Below are positions 1 through 9,708 of a DNA stretch of 64,000 bases, one piece after another. The first letter of the stretch is position 1. Each line of letters opens with the position of its first letter. Below the pieces are notes generated by a model, which was given only the letters and a program-made list of their open reading frames with translations, had not been told where the DNA came from and made no database searches. The DNA is from JBMORL01 sp049322335 (lineage in GTDB: Bacteria; Bacteroidota; Bacteroidia; Flavobacteriales_D; UBA2798). The position numbers were made by a program, and so were the translations under genes. The stretch spans positions 1 through 64,000 of the forward strand of contig JBMORL010000095.1 of the NCBI GenBank assembly GCA_049322335.1, in the 5' to 3' direction.

Positions 1-374
1 CCATTGAGTGTCACCACTTTTGCATTGGACGTAAGAGCAGTAAAATTACCTGCATTGGCGTTGGAAGAATTGATAAGTGACACCGTTTGAAATCCGAACT
101 GTGCACCTGCACCTGTTAATTCCACTTCATAAGTGTATTGGGCAAACGGAACGTATTCAGTTACCGGGTTTCCACCCGCATCCAACAACCGTGTATCGAT
201 AGTTACTCCAAAATTTCCGCCACTGTGGCAGGCATTGCATTGCTGGGTTTCTCCAACGGGAGACCCGGTTCGGTCTTTGCTCTGATTGGTAGCTACCCCG
301 GTATTGTTAGACATCAGCATAAGTGATGTAAAAGCTGCCAGCAATGTGCCCGACACAAGTATTGTATTCTTCAT
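1..374 (-). CDS. Secreted choice-of-anchor V-type protein with CxxCH motif (3' end beyond window)
   Basis: Reading the minus strand from the ATG at 374 gives an open frame of 124 codons that runs off the window, so the C-terminus is unseen. The product starts with MKNTILVSGTLLAAF, a probable signal peptide or N-terminal membrane segment. The motif QCNACHSGG follows (Cys46, Cys49, His50), then a beta-rich region. A mature N-terminus of the type 'G.P....C..CH.G' followed by a beta domain is characteristic of the Bacteroidota family called choice-of-anchor V, usually exported by type IX secretion. CxxCH is the haem c attachment signature, but haem binding is only inferred. The sorting domain would lie outside the window. 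A perfect TATATTTG -7 box lies 17 bases upstream. Confidence 0.7.
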   Translation of the reverse strand, partial: MKNTILVSGTLLAAFTSLMLMSNNTGVATNQSKDRTGSPVGETQQCNACHSGGNFGVTIDTRLLDAGGNPVTEYVPFAQYTYEVELTGAGAQFGFQTVSLINSSNANAGNFTALTSNAKVVTLN

Positions 375-391
375 TTTTCGGAATTTATTTA

Positions 392-427
392 CAAATATAC
401 CCTACCTTATCCTGTTTATTTCCCAAA
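392..427 (-). promoter_or_regulatory. Candidate promoter for the CxxCH protein
   Basis: On the minus strand the octamer TATATTTG (392-399) matches the Bacteroidota -7 consensus TAnnTTTG at all fixed positions. A TTTG at 424-427 could be the -33 element, but at 24 bases the spacing is slightly long. The start codon lies 17 bases downstream of the box. Confidence 0.5.
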
Positions 428-561
428 AAGCCCGCACATTCTTGTAATTCTGCACAGAAATAAATGCTTTGGAAAGGTCAAAAAACTACCATGAAGAACG
501 GGAAAAACACCATGTAGATATGTAAAAATACGACTAAAAATAAACGACTTTCTTTTTTCGA

Positions 562-595
562 TTGTGCAAAAAAACGAAACAAATAATTACCTTTG
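562..595 (+). promoter_or_regulatory. Candidate promoter upstream of the dab gene set
   Basis: TACCTTTG at 588-595 matches TAnnTTTG fully. A TTG at 562-564 lies 23 bases upstream as a possible -33 element. The box ends only six bases before the ATG at 602, so any transcript for that gene would have almost no leader. It is the best promoter candidate for the small membrane protein, dabA and dabB as one unit. Confidence 0.5.
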
Positions 596-601
596 TTCTT
601 A

Positions 602-967
602 ATGAAAAGGTCTGTTTATAACAAGATTTTATCTTTTTTCCTTTCGGTGATACTATTGGTTTCGTCCACCGGGTTTTTTGCTTTTCAGAATGTAGAAAAA
701 AAGACAAAAGATTCGGAAGTATGGATCAAACTAAATTGTCAGTCGGGCCTTCCGGGCGAAGTTCCGGCAGAGAAGCAGGAAGCAGAAACCGGTGAAGATG
801 ATACGGAAGAGCTGTCGAAAAAACTCCGTTCGTTTTGTTTTCTTTCTGCTACCGATCCCCTGCTCTGTCTTCATTATTCTGAAAATTTAATTTTATCTCT
901 TTTTAGTTCGCATCCTGCGAATACCCGGAATACGTTATATATTGAATACCGGCAACTCCTGATTTGA
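602..967 (+). CDS. Small predicted membrane or secreted protein upstream of dabA
   Basis: I do not recognise this 121-residue product. The ATG at 602 is preferred over the in-frame TTG nine bases earlier because it gives a usual N-terminus (MKRSVYNKI). A hydrophobic stretch follows at about residues 8-30, then a Lys/Glu/Asp-rich stretch and a hydrophobic C-terminal half with several Cys residues. It ends about 100 bases before dabA on the same strand. The gap holds an imperfect hairpin (987-1009) and a short inverted repeat ACCTG/CAGGT near 1021-1039, with no clear terminator, so co-transcription with dabA and dabB is plausible. A role in bicarbonate uptake rests only on position. Confidence 0.55.
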   Translation: MKRSVYNKILSFFLSVILLVSSTGFFAFQNVEKKTKDSEVWIKLNCQSGLPGEVPAEKQEAETGEDDTEELSKKLRSFCFLSATDPLLCLHYSENLILSLFSSHPANTRNTLYIEYRQLLI

Positions 968-1069
968 TTTTTTTTCATTTTAACCCGTGCCCTGAAAAAA
1001 TCAAGGCGCATAGTGATTTTACCTGTTCTAAAGCAGGTTATTTCATTCTGTTATTTAATATGAAAAAAA

Positions 1070-3565
1070 ATGAAAGAAACAATTTCAGTTTTTGATGAAA
1101 AAAAGACACTTGATCATCTAAGGCATTACCTGCCCGCCCAGGCACCACTAAAGGATTTTATCCATCATAATACCCTTCATGCTTTCCAGCATATGAAATT
1201 TTTTGAAGCTATTCATCATGCGTCAAAATTATTTGGTTATAAAGTAAGTCTTTCTCTTGACGAATACAGGGCAAGATTTAAAAAGGGCGGGATAAGCCAA
1301 CCTGTCACCGAAAAAATAATTACAGAAAATTTCGGCAAAGAAAAGGTGAATGAATGGATGAATAAAATGCTCTATGGAGAATACAATCTCAATCTCAGTC
1401 CGCGTATAGGTGCCTTGCGGGCTGCATGGAAAACGGAGTATAAAACCGACATGGATGCCATGGTACAACCGGTTTTATTCCGGGTATTGTGCAGTTATCT
1501 CGACCAGGGAATTTCTATATGGAATTTTCCGGTTTCCAAAAATGGGTTTCTTGCTTCGGTGAGAGAACTGGAAAGAAACAGTTTTTCGGGATTCTTTAAA
1601 ACCAAAAGAGCAGGAAAAATTCTGCTTAGCAGCCGTTGTAAAATTCCTCATCTGCTGAAAATTCTTATTGGAGATGAAGCATTGTATGAGCAGTATCTCT
1701 ACGATCAGCAATTTACCCACCAGGGATGGTCGGGAATGGTGGCCACAGTGGAACAATTTCCGGAAACTTTACCCGACCGGAAAAATATTTCCCTGCATGA
1801 TGTTATTGCGTTTGAATTATTACTCGAAATTGACGCCCTGGATTACCATTTCGGAAGAGTGAAATGGAAACCGCTGGGAGAAGCGATACGCGAACGGCCG
1901 CAACCTCTGTTTGATCCGGTAGAAAAAGATGAATTACAAATTATTCTGCAATTATGGCAACAATCGTTTGAGCGGTCCTATTATGATGAAGTATTAACTA
2001 CCCTTCAGCTTAACCGGAATAAAACGGAAGATCAGCGTAAAAGTTTTCAGGCTATGTTTTGCATTGATGACCGCTCATGTTCATTAAGAAGATATATAGA
2101 AAAAGAAGACCCGCGATGTGAAACATTTGGCACACCTGGTTTTTTCGGAGTTGAATTTTATTTCCGTCCCGAAAACGGAAAATTTCACACCAAACTTTGC
2201 CCGGCTCCCGTTAGTCCAAAACATCTTATCCTTGAAGAAGGAATAACCGGCAGGAGAAAAAAAGATCTGCATTTTCATAAGGAAACACATTCCCTTTTTC
2301 GAGGATGGATTATTTCACAAACACTTGGGTTCTGGAGTGCATTTCGTTTATTCATGAATATTTTCCGACCGGCCATGTCTCCTGCCACCGCTTCTTCATT
2401 CAGGCACATGGACAAAAATTCACGCCTCACTATCGGGAATGATGATCCTTCGCGTTTTGAAAACGGCCTGCAGGTAGGATTTACCATTGAGGAAATGGCT
2501 ATCCGTGTGGAAGCATTATTAAAAAGCATCGGGCTGGTGAAAAACTTTTCACCACTTGTATATGTCATCGGGCACGGTTCGAGCAGTGTAAACAACCCAC
2601 ATTATGCGGCCTACGATTGTGGCGCCTGTTCGGGAAGGCCCGGATCGGTAAATGCAAGAGTGTTGAGCTACATGGCAAATAAAAAAGAAGTACGCCAAAT
2701 TTTGGCACAAAGAGGCATTGAAATTCCGGTTGAAACACAATTTACAGGCGGGCTGCATGATACCACGAGAGATGAAATTGCATTTTATGATGTAGGGGAA
2801 TTATCGAAAGAAAACCTGGCGCTTCATATAAAAAATGAAAAATCTTTTGAAAAAGCATTGTCGCTGAATGCAAAAGAACGATCAAGAAGGTTTGTTTCTG
2901 TAAGTACATACGGCCATGAAAAAACCGTACATGAAAAGGTAAAAAAACGTTCGGTCTCTTTATTTGAACCACGCCCGGAGCTCAATCATGCCACCAACGC
3001 ACTTTGTATTATAGGAAGGCGTTCACTCACAAAAAATATTTTTCTCGACAGGCGTTCTTTTCTCAACTCCTACGACTACAGGGTGGATCCGGATGGAAAA
3101 TACCTGTTGAATATTCTGAAAGCTGCTGCACCGGTTTGCGGAGGAATCAACCTTGAATATTTTTTCTCACGAACCGATAATCAAAAACTGGGGGCGGGAA
3201 CGAAACTGCCTCATAACGTGATGGGGTTATTCGGTGTCGCCAATGGAATAGAAGGAGATCTTCGCCCCGGGCTTCCGGGACAAATGATTGAGGTGCACGA
3301 TCCTGTGAGATTACTGATCGTAGTTGAACAATATCCTGAAGTTGTATTACAAACCATTCAGAAAAACAGTGAAACATATGAATGGTTTATCAATGAATGG
3401 GTAAACCTTGCCATTGTGGAACCTGAATCCAAAAAGTTATTCATGTATACGAATGGGAAATTTATTCCTTATGAAACCATAAAAAACGAAACAGAAATTA
3501 TTTCAGATGTTGAAGAACTTGTTGCTTCGGGAGAAGAAAACCTGCATACAGGAATTTTAAACTAA
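1070..3565 (+). CDS. dabA: DabA-type inorganic carbon transporter subunit (DUF2309)
   Basis: This 831-residue protein belongs to the UPF0753/DUF2309 family. The family member DabA is the peripheral, beta-carbonic-anhydrase-like subunit of the DAB inorganic carbon accumulation complex, where it is thought to hydrate CO2 vectorially at the membrane. The expected zinc site is present: Cys331 and Asp333 in FCIDDRSC, and His502 and Cys517 in IGHGSSS and AYDCGACSGRPG. The N-terminal HYLPAQAPLKDFIHHN block, which opens with the family's conserved 'W/F.HHNTL'-like segment, is also typical. The ATG at 1070 follows an A-rich tract. The DabB-like gene starts 10 bases after this stop, so the two are almost certainly co-expressed. 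Here dabA precedes dabB. Activity is inferred from family and intact ligands. Confidence 0.9.
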   Translation: MKETISVFDEKKTLDHLRHYLPAQAPLKDFIHHNTLHAFQHMKFFEAIHHASKLFGYKVSLSLDEYRARFKKGGISQPVTEKIITENFGKEKVNEWMNKMLYGEYNLNLSPRIGALRAAWKTEYKTDMDAMVQPVLFRVLCSYLDQGISIWNFPVSKNGFLASVRELERNSFSGFFKTKRAGKILLSSRCKIPHLLKILIGDEALYEQYLYDQQFTHQGWSGMVATVEQFPETLPDRKNISLHDVIAFELLLEIDALDYHFGRVKWKPLGEAIRERPQPLFDPVEKDELQIILQLWQQSFERSYYDEVLTTLQLNRNKTEDQRKSFQAMFCIDDRSCSLRRYIEKEDPRCETFGTPGFFGVEFYFRPENGKFHTKLCPAPVSPKHLILEEGITGRRKKDLHFHKETHSLFRGWIISQTLGFWSAFRLFMNIFRPAMSPATASSFRHMDKNSRLTIGNDDPSRFENGLQVGFTIEEMAIRVEALLKSIGLVKNFSPLVYVIGHGSSSVNNPHYAAYDCGACSGRPGSVNARVLSYMANKKEVRQILAQRGIEIPVETQFTGGLHDTTRDEIAFYDVGELSKENLALHIKNEKSFEKALSLNAKERSRRFVSVSTYGHEKTVHEKVKKRSVSLFEPRPELNHATNALCIIGRRSLTKNIFLDRRSFLNSYDYRVDPDGKYLLNILKAAAPVCGGINLEYFFSRTDNQKLGAGTKLPHNVMGLFGVANGIEGDLRPGLPGQMIEVHDPVRLLIVVEQYPEVVLQTIQKNSETYEWFINEWVNLAIVEPESKKLFMYTNGKFIPYETIKNETEIISDVEELVASGEENLHTGILN

Positions 3566-3575
3566 ACTACCACAC

Positions 3576-5441
3576 ATGAATTCACTCATACATACCCTGC
3601 TGTTAATTCCTTTCTGCGGGTTTCTTCTCAGTCTTTTTCTTCCAAAAGAAAACGAGAACTTTATTTCGCGCGTTTCTTTTTTTACAATGGGAGCGCAACT
3701 GGCCCTGGCTGTTTTACTTGTAACCCTGTGGATATTTAACGGATGTGAATCTGTTAATATCAGGGATGTTTCACTCTACGAGTCGAAAGGATATAATTTT
3801 TTCCTTGATTTTTATTTTGATAAAATTACAGTTGTCTACCTTTTGGTTGGAGCGTTGCTGACTTTTATGGTTACTATCTACAGTCGCTATTACCTTCACC
3901 GCGAAAAAGATTATAAGCGGTTTTTCAGCATTATACTTTTTTTCTACGGAGGGTATAACCTGGTAATATTTTCAGGAAATCTTGAAACCATGTTTATCGG
4001 TTGGGAAATACTGGGTATCTCTTCCTTTCTGCTGATAGCTTTCTATCGCGACAGGTATTTACCGGTAAAAAATGCGGTGAAAGTTTTTTCCATCTACCGG
4101 ATAGCAGATATCGGCATGATCCTGGCCATGTGGCTAAGTCATCATTTATGGCACGAGAATATCACTTTTTCAAAACTTCAGAATTATGAGCTGGTCCACG
4201 AGCACTTGTCTCAACACAGTTTAACCGGTGCGTTTGTATCACTGATGATACTGATCTGTGCAGCTGCCAAATCAGCACAGCTACCGTTTTCATACTGGTT
4301 GCCCCGCGCTATGGAGGGCCCTACACCTTCAAGTGCTATTTTTTACGGCAGTTTATCGGTTCATATAGGAGCCTTTATTCTTATGCGCACTTTTCCATTT
4401 TGGGAACACCAGATTTCCATACGTATTCTCATTGCCGTATTGGGTTTGAGTACAAGTGTAATAGCAACCGGGGTAGCCAGGGTGCAATCATCGGTAAAAA
4501 GCCAGATCGCATGGTCGTCTATATCGCAAATCGGTTTAATTTTTATTGAAATTGCGGCAGGCCTTGAAACGTTAGCTCTTATTCATTTTGCAGGTAATGC
4601 TTTTTTAAGAACTTACCAGTTGCTGGTTTCTCCCTCTGTGGTAAGTTATCTTATCCGTGAACAGTTTTACAATTTTAAGCCCCGGCCCGATACTATCGAA
4701 GATTCTTTCCCTAAAAAAGTGCAATACACTTTATACATGCTAAGCCTCAAGGAATGGAATCTTGATTCCTTTATGTATCGTTACGCCTGGAATCCTGTAA
4801 AATGGCTGGGGAAAAAAATGAACTTTCTTACACTTAAATCGGTTTTCCTGTTTTTTCTTCCTGTATACATTATTGGTTTCGTATTGCTTGAATTCGGGAG
4901 AATTATTCCTGCAGAAACCTGGCAATTATTTCCCGTTATTTTCGGATTCACCGGGCTTGTGCTGGTAATAAAATCATTTACAGAAAGAATAAATGTAACT
5001 CTCAGCTGGATGCTGATTATACTTAACCATTTATTTATTGCACTGGCCGTTTCATTCAATGAACATTTTACCAATGAACATATACTTATGTACCTGGGCG
5101 GAATAATGTTATCAGGAATTATAGGTTATTTAAGTCTCATCCGGTTGCGTTCTTTCGAAACAATTAATCTCAACCGGTTTCACGGGCATTCTTACGAACA
5201 TCCCAAAATTGCTTTTGTTTTTCTGCTGGCTTGCCTGGGACTATCAGGATTTCCCATCACTCCCGCATTCATTGGTGAAGACCTTATTTTTTCCCACGTT
5301 CACGAAAAACAATGGCTCCTGGCATTTTTTATTGCTGTGAGTTTAATTCTTGACGGATTGGCTATCATTCGGATTTATGCCCGTGTCTTTATGGGGCCAC
5401 ATGTCAAAAATTATCATGAAGTGGCATTCAGGTCATCGTAA
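3576..5441 (+). CDS. dabB: DabB-type membrane subunit (NuoL/Mrp antiporter-like)
   Basis: This polytopic membrane protein of 621 residues has the proton-conducting antiporter fold of NuoL/MrpA (Proton_antipo_M). Visible family blocks are LETMFIGWEILGISSFLL, CAAAKSAQLPFSYWLPRAM and EGPTPSSAIFYGS, the last two containing the conserved Lys and Pro of the transmembrane helix 7-8 region. No other complex I or Mrp gene is nearby, and the partner 10 bases upstream is DabA, so the DabB role (cation flux driving DabA) is much likelier than a respiratory one. At roughly residues 350-415 there is a long hydrophilic segment, followed by further membrane helices ending with a NuoL/M/N-like 'LGLSGFP' block. 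The gene ends exactly where the convergent neighbour's stop codon begins, with no intervening base. Confidence 0.85.
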   Translation: MNSLIHTLLLIPFCGFLLSLFLPKENENFISRVSFFTMGAQLALAVLLVTLWIFNGCESVNIRDVSLYESKGYNFFLDFYFDKITVVYLLVGALLTFMVTIYSRYYLHREKDYKRFFSIILFFYGGYNLVIFSGNLETMFIGWEILGISSFLLIAFYRDRYLPVKNAVKVFSIYRIADIGMILAMWLSHHLWHENITFSKLQNYELVHEHLSQHSLTGAFVSLMILICAAAKSAQLPFSYWLPRAMEGPTPSSAIFYGSLSVHIGAFILMRTFPFWEHQISIRILIAVLGLSTSVIATGVARVQSSVKSQIAWSSISQIGLIFIEIAAGLETLALIHFAGNAFLRTYQLLVSPSVVSYLIREQFYNFKPRPDTIEDSFPKKVQYTLYMLSLKEWNLDSFMYRYAWNPVKWLGKKMNFLTLKSVFLFFLPVYIIGFVLLEFGRIIPAETWQLFPVIFGFTGLVLVIKSFTERINVTLSWMLIILNHLFIALAVSFNEHFTNEHILMYLGGIMLSGIIGYLSLIRLRSFETINLNRFHGHSYEHPKIAFVFLLACLGLSGFPITPAFIGEDLIFSHVHEKQWLLAFFIAVSLILDGLAIIRIYARVFMGPHVKNYHEVAFRSS

Positions 5442-8400
5442 TTATTTCACCAGGTTTACATGTCCGATAAAACTGTGCGGCATGTTACTGTAGTCTTTGT
5501 AAAATATTTTATATACATAAGTATCAATCTGCGCCACTTCATTTCCTCCATCGGGAACTCCGCTCCATCCATAATATAAATTTTCAGATGTAAAAATAAG
5601 TTCACCCCAGCGATTGAAAATATACATTTTAAAATCATTTATGTTTATGCCTGTGGCTGTAAAAACATCATTAATTCCGTCACCGTCAGGTGTAAACGTA
5701 TTCGGTACGAAAATGGCAATTTCAGGAGTTACATGTACATACTGTGATGTAGTATCCGTACAACCAAAACTATTGGAAGCAATAAGGGTAATCATAAAAT
5801 AACCGGTATCAGTATAGGAAACCATCATATCTTGTCCCGGGGGAAGATTTACAAATCCCTGCCACTGGCCGGTAAACACACTTCCGGAGGTGCTTCCGGA
5901 TGAAGTATTAATGATAACGGTGTTGGGATTATAGTCAGACAATTCTGTTTCACTGAGCGTAAACGAAGCCTGGGGCGAAGGATAAACTGTAGCCACACCC
6001 GTTTCTGTATAAGATCCGGAACATCCGTTAATATCGGTTACCTGAAGTGTTGCATTAAATGTACCCGGAGTATCAAAACAAACCTGTGGATTGGATAAAG
6101 AAGAGACGATGCCGTTGCTGAATGTCCAGTTGTATGTGACGGGTGGAACAGAAGATGTGGAAGAAAATGACACGCACACTTCGTCACATCCCGATGAACT
6201 TACAGGCAGAATAGCAATTTGTGGAAGCGGATGAACATCGATCCATAAAGAATCACTTACCGAACAGTTGTTGCTGTCGGTAACAGTAACAGTGAAAAAA
6301 CCGGTAACCGGAGCAGTTAATGAAAAAGAACCGGAGGTATTGCCATTTTCCCAGGCATACGACAAAGTCCCTGTTCCTCCTGACGCATTAGATGAAATCG
6401 GAACAGCCACTCCCAAACAGGCATCTGCCGAATCAGCCAGCGACAATGAAATAGAATCAGGTTGCAAAACGGAAATAACTGCTGAAGCTGAACAACCGTT
6501 AGTGTCGGTTACATTAACAGTATAATTACCTGCAGGAATATTGGAAAGTGATGAAGTCATTTCTCCTCCCGGAAGCCAGCTGTATAAATAACTACCGCTT
6601 CCCCCGCTTACATTTATTCCGGCCGAACCATCAGTAAGCCCGTAACATGAAACCGAAGATGAAAAAACGGTATAGGATAAGGTTCCTGTGGTTTGTTGAA
6701 TGGTGATATTGGCCGTATCTGTGCATCCCGATGCATCGGCTGCTATAACGGTATAGGGACCTGCGCAAAGATTATTTATAAACGGAGTGGTCATTCCCCC
6801 GGGTGTCCACACATAGGAAAATGATCCCACACCCCCGGTTGCTGCAGCCGAAGCATCACCTATGCACTGGCTACTGCAAATTATATCGTTTTGGGTAACA
6901 GAAACGGAAATGGCAGGAGGTTCATTAACCGTTACGTTTATTACTAACTGGTTTCCCTGCGATAAGCATGCACTGGTGTCGGAATCGGTAACTGTAATAG
7001 AATAATTTCCAGCCGGCAATCCGGTTACCGTATCATTGGTTTGCCCTGAATTCCATTGAAAGGAATACCCCGGCACTCCTCCGTTTACGCTGATGATAAC
7101 ACTCCCGTCATTTGCACCGAAACAACTTACGTCTTCAACTAACGTAGTATAGGTAAGCGCAGTATTGGTGGCCATAAATTTTGAAATTCCGATATCATCA
7201 CTGCCACCGTAAGAACCAAAATAAGCCCCACCACCGGGATTTGCAGTGATAGCGCCTGTATTGGTATACTCTCCGGCTACATACAAACTTCCGGAAGGAT
7301 CCATAAATATTCCCGCAGCAGTTTCACCGTTAGGTCCACCGAAGTAGGTTGACCAGTCTAAAACACCGGAAGAATTAAAGCGGCAAATCATGATATCCTG
7401 CACACCGCCAAAACTTCCCTGGAAATAAGATCCGCCACCGGGATTGACAACGGGAAAATTATTGGAAAATGTTCCGCCAACAAGATAAAGATTTCCGTTA
7501 CTATCGGTTGTGAGCCTGTTACAATTCAGTGTCCCGAAAGCTGTTTCGGAATTATTTCCACCGAGGTAAGTTGACCAGTCAAGTCCAAGCCCGGCATCAA
7601 ATTTCAAAAGAAACATATCATTTACTCCACCTCCATATGTGTTTTGATAGTATGCACCTCCTCCCATATTCAGTAATGGAAAATTAAGAGAGGAAGTGGT
7701 TCCTGTAACGAAATAACCGGTGCCACACTCTGCTTTTTTTATTGACAGTCCGTAATCCATTCCGGCACCTCCAAAAAAAGTAGCCCATTGTATTGATCCG
7801 GCACTGTTCATACGTAAAAGAAAAATATCGTAAAACCCTCCTCCGTTAGTCCCCTGGAAATATGCTCCGCCACCGGGATTAACAGTATACATTCCTGATG
7901 TGGAGCCCGAACATCCAACGAGAAAAATATTTCCTGCTGCGTCTTTTTCAAAACCCTGCCCGCGTTCTCCGCCATTTCCTCCATAATTGGTTGACCATAC
8001 CAGCGAATTATCTGAGGTATTAAATTTAGCAATGAGCATATCAAATCCACCTCCATTCACCGGTTGATAGTAAGCGCCTCCACCGGGATTCATCAATGGA
8101 AAGTTGGAAGAATTTACAGTTCCCGTGATTAATAGATTCCCGTTTCCGTCAATGATACAGGCTTCGGCCAGTTCCTGCATATCTCCGCCAAAATAAGTGG
8201 CCCATTTTCTGATACCATTATTATCAAAACGAATAATAAAAATATCTTCAGAAATATTTCCGGGCAACGTATTATTGGCAGATTGAAAAAATGCTCCATT
8301 TCCCGGATCGTAGGTGGGAAAATTAGTGGCCCCGGTTTCACCGGCTACATATAAATCGCCAGCCGCATCAAGGCACATAGACTTTGCGTTACTGTAGTTG

Positions 8401-9485
8401 GTATTTCCACCATAATAAGTAGCCCAGATTATTGCGCCTGACGGAGAAAATTTCATCATGATGGCAGAACCCAACACACCGCTGGTTCCCTGGAACCACG
8501 ATCCTCCTCCTGCATTAACCGCAGGATAGTTGGTAGAAGTAGAATACCCCACCAAAAAAACATTTCCCGATGCATCAGTAATAACATTGCGGGTTCCGTC
8601 AAGCACACCTCCGCCATAATAAGTTGACCATACCAAAGGAGGATCAATAACAAGTTTTTGGTTTTTATCATAATCGCCAATGGAAAAGGTAACCCTGTTC
8701 TCTTCCATTTGCAGTATGGCATTTACTTTTTCCCCGTTTTCTGAAAATGCTTCCAGTTTTCCCTCGGTAATTTCTCCGAGAGGAGTAGAGATTACCAGTT
8801 TTTTATTTTCTCCCGCAGGAAAAATTTTTCCTGCTCCTTTATACTCCATTACAATATCTGAAACATCGGCTCCCGGGTGAACAATAAAATCGTATTTTAT
8901 TCCATTTTCACCGGAAGTGTAAATAACCCAGTCGATGCCAGGATAAACAGAACGGATAAGAACTTTTTGCCAGGTTTTTACATGAAGAATTCCATCGGGA
9001 CAAAAAGGAAAATAATAATTTTTTTCACCTGCTGTCTGTTGCGAGGTAATGATGTTTTCCCTGCGTATATCAGCTCCGGAAAGAATCATTTTCTGCATAC
9101 ACCATTCCACTTTATGATTCATCTCCTTCCGTATATTTTCTTCTTTTTTCCACTCGATGTTTTTAGCGCGTTTTTCGGCTTTTTCTTTTTCCTCCTGTTC
9201 GTGGCCTTCTTCTTCGGGTATCCGGTAAAAAACATAATCCAACCCGGTTTTCGTAACGTAAATGTCTAAACCGTTAGTCCCCATCTTAAAAAAAACATCT
9301 TCAACAGGTTTTCCTTCGGTATCCGTAAATTGTCCCTTGTTTTCAGTAAACCCTGTTCCTGCTGATGGCAGGGGCTGATTTTGTGCGGCCAGGTGTGAAA
9401 AAGAAAACAGGATAAATCCAAGGAGTAAAAAAACCGTTACCGCGAGTCTTTTTACCAGCATGTCGGGAGTAAGATTTGTTTTCAT
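5442..9485 (-). CDS. Secreted SBBP-propeller / SprB / PKD protein with type B T9SS domain
   Basis: The chosen ATG at 9485 begins MKTNLTPDMLVKRLAV and a signal peptide; the open frame extends 26 codons further upstream, but that extension lacks export features. The 1347-residue product has, in order: an N-terminal domain of the kind that precedes SBBP repeats (ENKGQF near residue 40); seven SBBP-type blades (WSTYYGG..., WATYFGG..., WSTYLGG...) at about 285-780, each followed by a Gly-rich NPGGGAYFQ-like segment, consistent with one seven-bladed propeller; four SprB-like repeats (about 780-1085); two PKD-like domains; and a C-terminal CHU_C domain (FVPNTFTPDGDGINDVF) that directs type IX secretion (type B). 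It is probably a surface or released protein. Its ligand is unknown. Confidence 0.88.
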   Translation of the reverse strand: MKTNLTPDMLVKRLAVTVFLLLGFILFSFSHLAAQNQPLPSAGTGFTENKGQFTDTEGKPVEDVFFKMGTNGLDIYVTKTGLDYVFYRIPEEEGHEQEEKEKAEKRAKNIEWKKEENIRKEMNHKVEWCMQKMILSGADIRRENIITSQQTAGEKNYYFPFCPDGILHVKTWQKVLIRSVYPGIDWVIYTSGENGIKYDFIVHPGADVSDIVMEYKGAGKIFPAGENKKLVISTPLGEITEGKLEAFSENGEKVNAILQMEENRVTFSIGDYDKNQKLVIDPPLVWSTYYGGGVLDGTRNVITDASGNVFLVGYSTSTNYPAVNAGGGSWFQGTSGVLGSAIMMKFSPSGAIIWATYYGGNTNYSNAKSMCLDAAGDLYVAGETGATNFPTYDPGNGAFFQSANNTLPGNISEDIFIIRFDNNGIRKWATYFGGDMQELAEACIIDGNGNLLITGTVNSSNFPLMNPGGGAYYQPVNGGGFDMLIAKFNTSDNSLVWSTNYGGNGGERGQGFEKDAAGNIFLVGCSGSTSGMYTVNPGGGAYFQGTNGGGFYDIFLLRMNSAGSIQWATFFGGAGMDYGLSIKKAECGTGYFVTGTTSSLNFPLLNMGGGAYYQNTYGGGVNDMFLLKFDAGLGLDWSTYLGGNNSETAFGTLNCNRLTTDSNGNLYLVGGTFSNNFPVVNPGGGSYFQGSFGGVQDIMICRFNSSGVLDWSTYFGGPNGETAAGIFMDPSGSLYVAGEYTNTGAITANPGGGAYFGSYGGSDDIGISKFMATNTALTYTTLVEDVSCFGANDGSVIISVNGGVPGYSFQWNSGQTNDTVTGLPAGNYSITVTDSDTSACLSQGNQLVINVTVNEPPAISVSVTQNDIICSSQCIGDASAAATGGVGSFSYVWTPGGMTTPFINNLCAGPYTVIAADASGCTDTANITIQQTTGTLSYTVFSSSVSCYGLTDGSAGINVSGGSGSYLYSWLPGGEMTSSLSNIPAGNYTVNVTDTNGCSASAVISVLQPDSISLSLADSADACLGVAVPISSNASGGTGTLSYAWENGNTSGSFSLTAPVTGFFTVTVTDSNNCSVSDSLWIDVHPLPQIAILPVSSSGCDEVCVSFSSTSSVPPVTYNWTFSNGIVSSLSNPQVCFDTPGTFNATLQVTDINGCSGSYTETGVATVYPSPQASFTLSETELSDYNPNTVIINTSSGSTSGSVFTGQWQGFVNLPPGQDMMVSYTDTGYFMITLIASNSFGCTDTTSQYVHVTPEIAIFVPNTFTPDGDGINDVFTATGININDFKMYIFNRWGELIFTSENLYYGWSGVPDGGNEVAQIDTYVYKIFYKDYSNMPHSFIGHVNLVK

Positions 9486-9560
9486 CTGTTTTTGTTTTTT
9501 ACTTTCCGGGAAACCTTTTTTGTTGCCCGGGGTTATCGGAAAGTGGTCGTGTTGTGATAT

Positions 9561-9595
9561 CAAAATAAAGCCTTCTATCCTTTAAAAGAATACAA
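9561..9595 (-). promoter_or_regulatory. Candidate promoter for the SBBP/SprB protein gene
   Basis: Read on the minus strand, TTG (9593-9595) is followed after about 24 bases by TTATTTTG (9561-9568), which matches TAnnTTTG at all fixed positions but one. It would give a leader of about 70 bases for the gene starting at 9485. The match is only moderate. Confidence 0.35.
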
Positions 9596-9708
9596 CATTT
9601 TAATCATTCCGTGTATATATAAAATCACAATTAAACATCTATTTAATTGATTATTAATTATTTAAACATAAATAAATATTCTATTTAGTAATTTTATATA
9701 TTTACATA

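Noticed and set aside
1229..1756. Minus-strand frames inside dabA
   Set aside because: They have no start context and no recognisable protein features, and they lie opposite conserved dabA coding sequence.
3576..5441. NADH-quinone oxidoreductase subunit NuoL
   Set aside because: No other complex I gene is adjacent, and the 10-base gap to DabA makes the DAB complex the better explanation.
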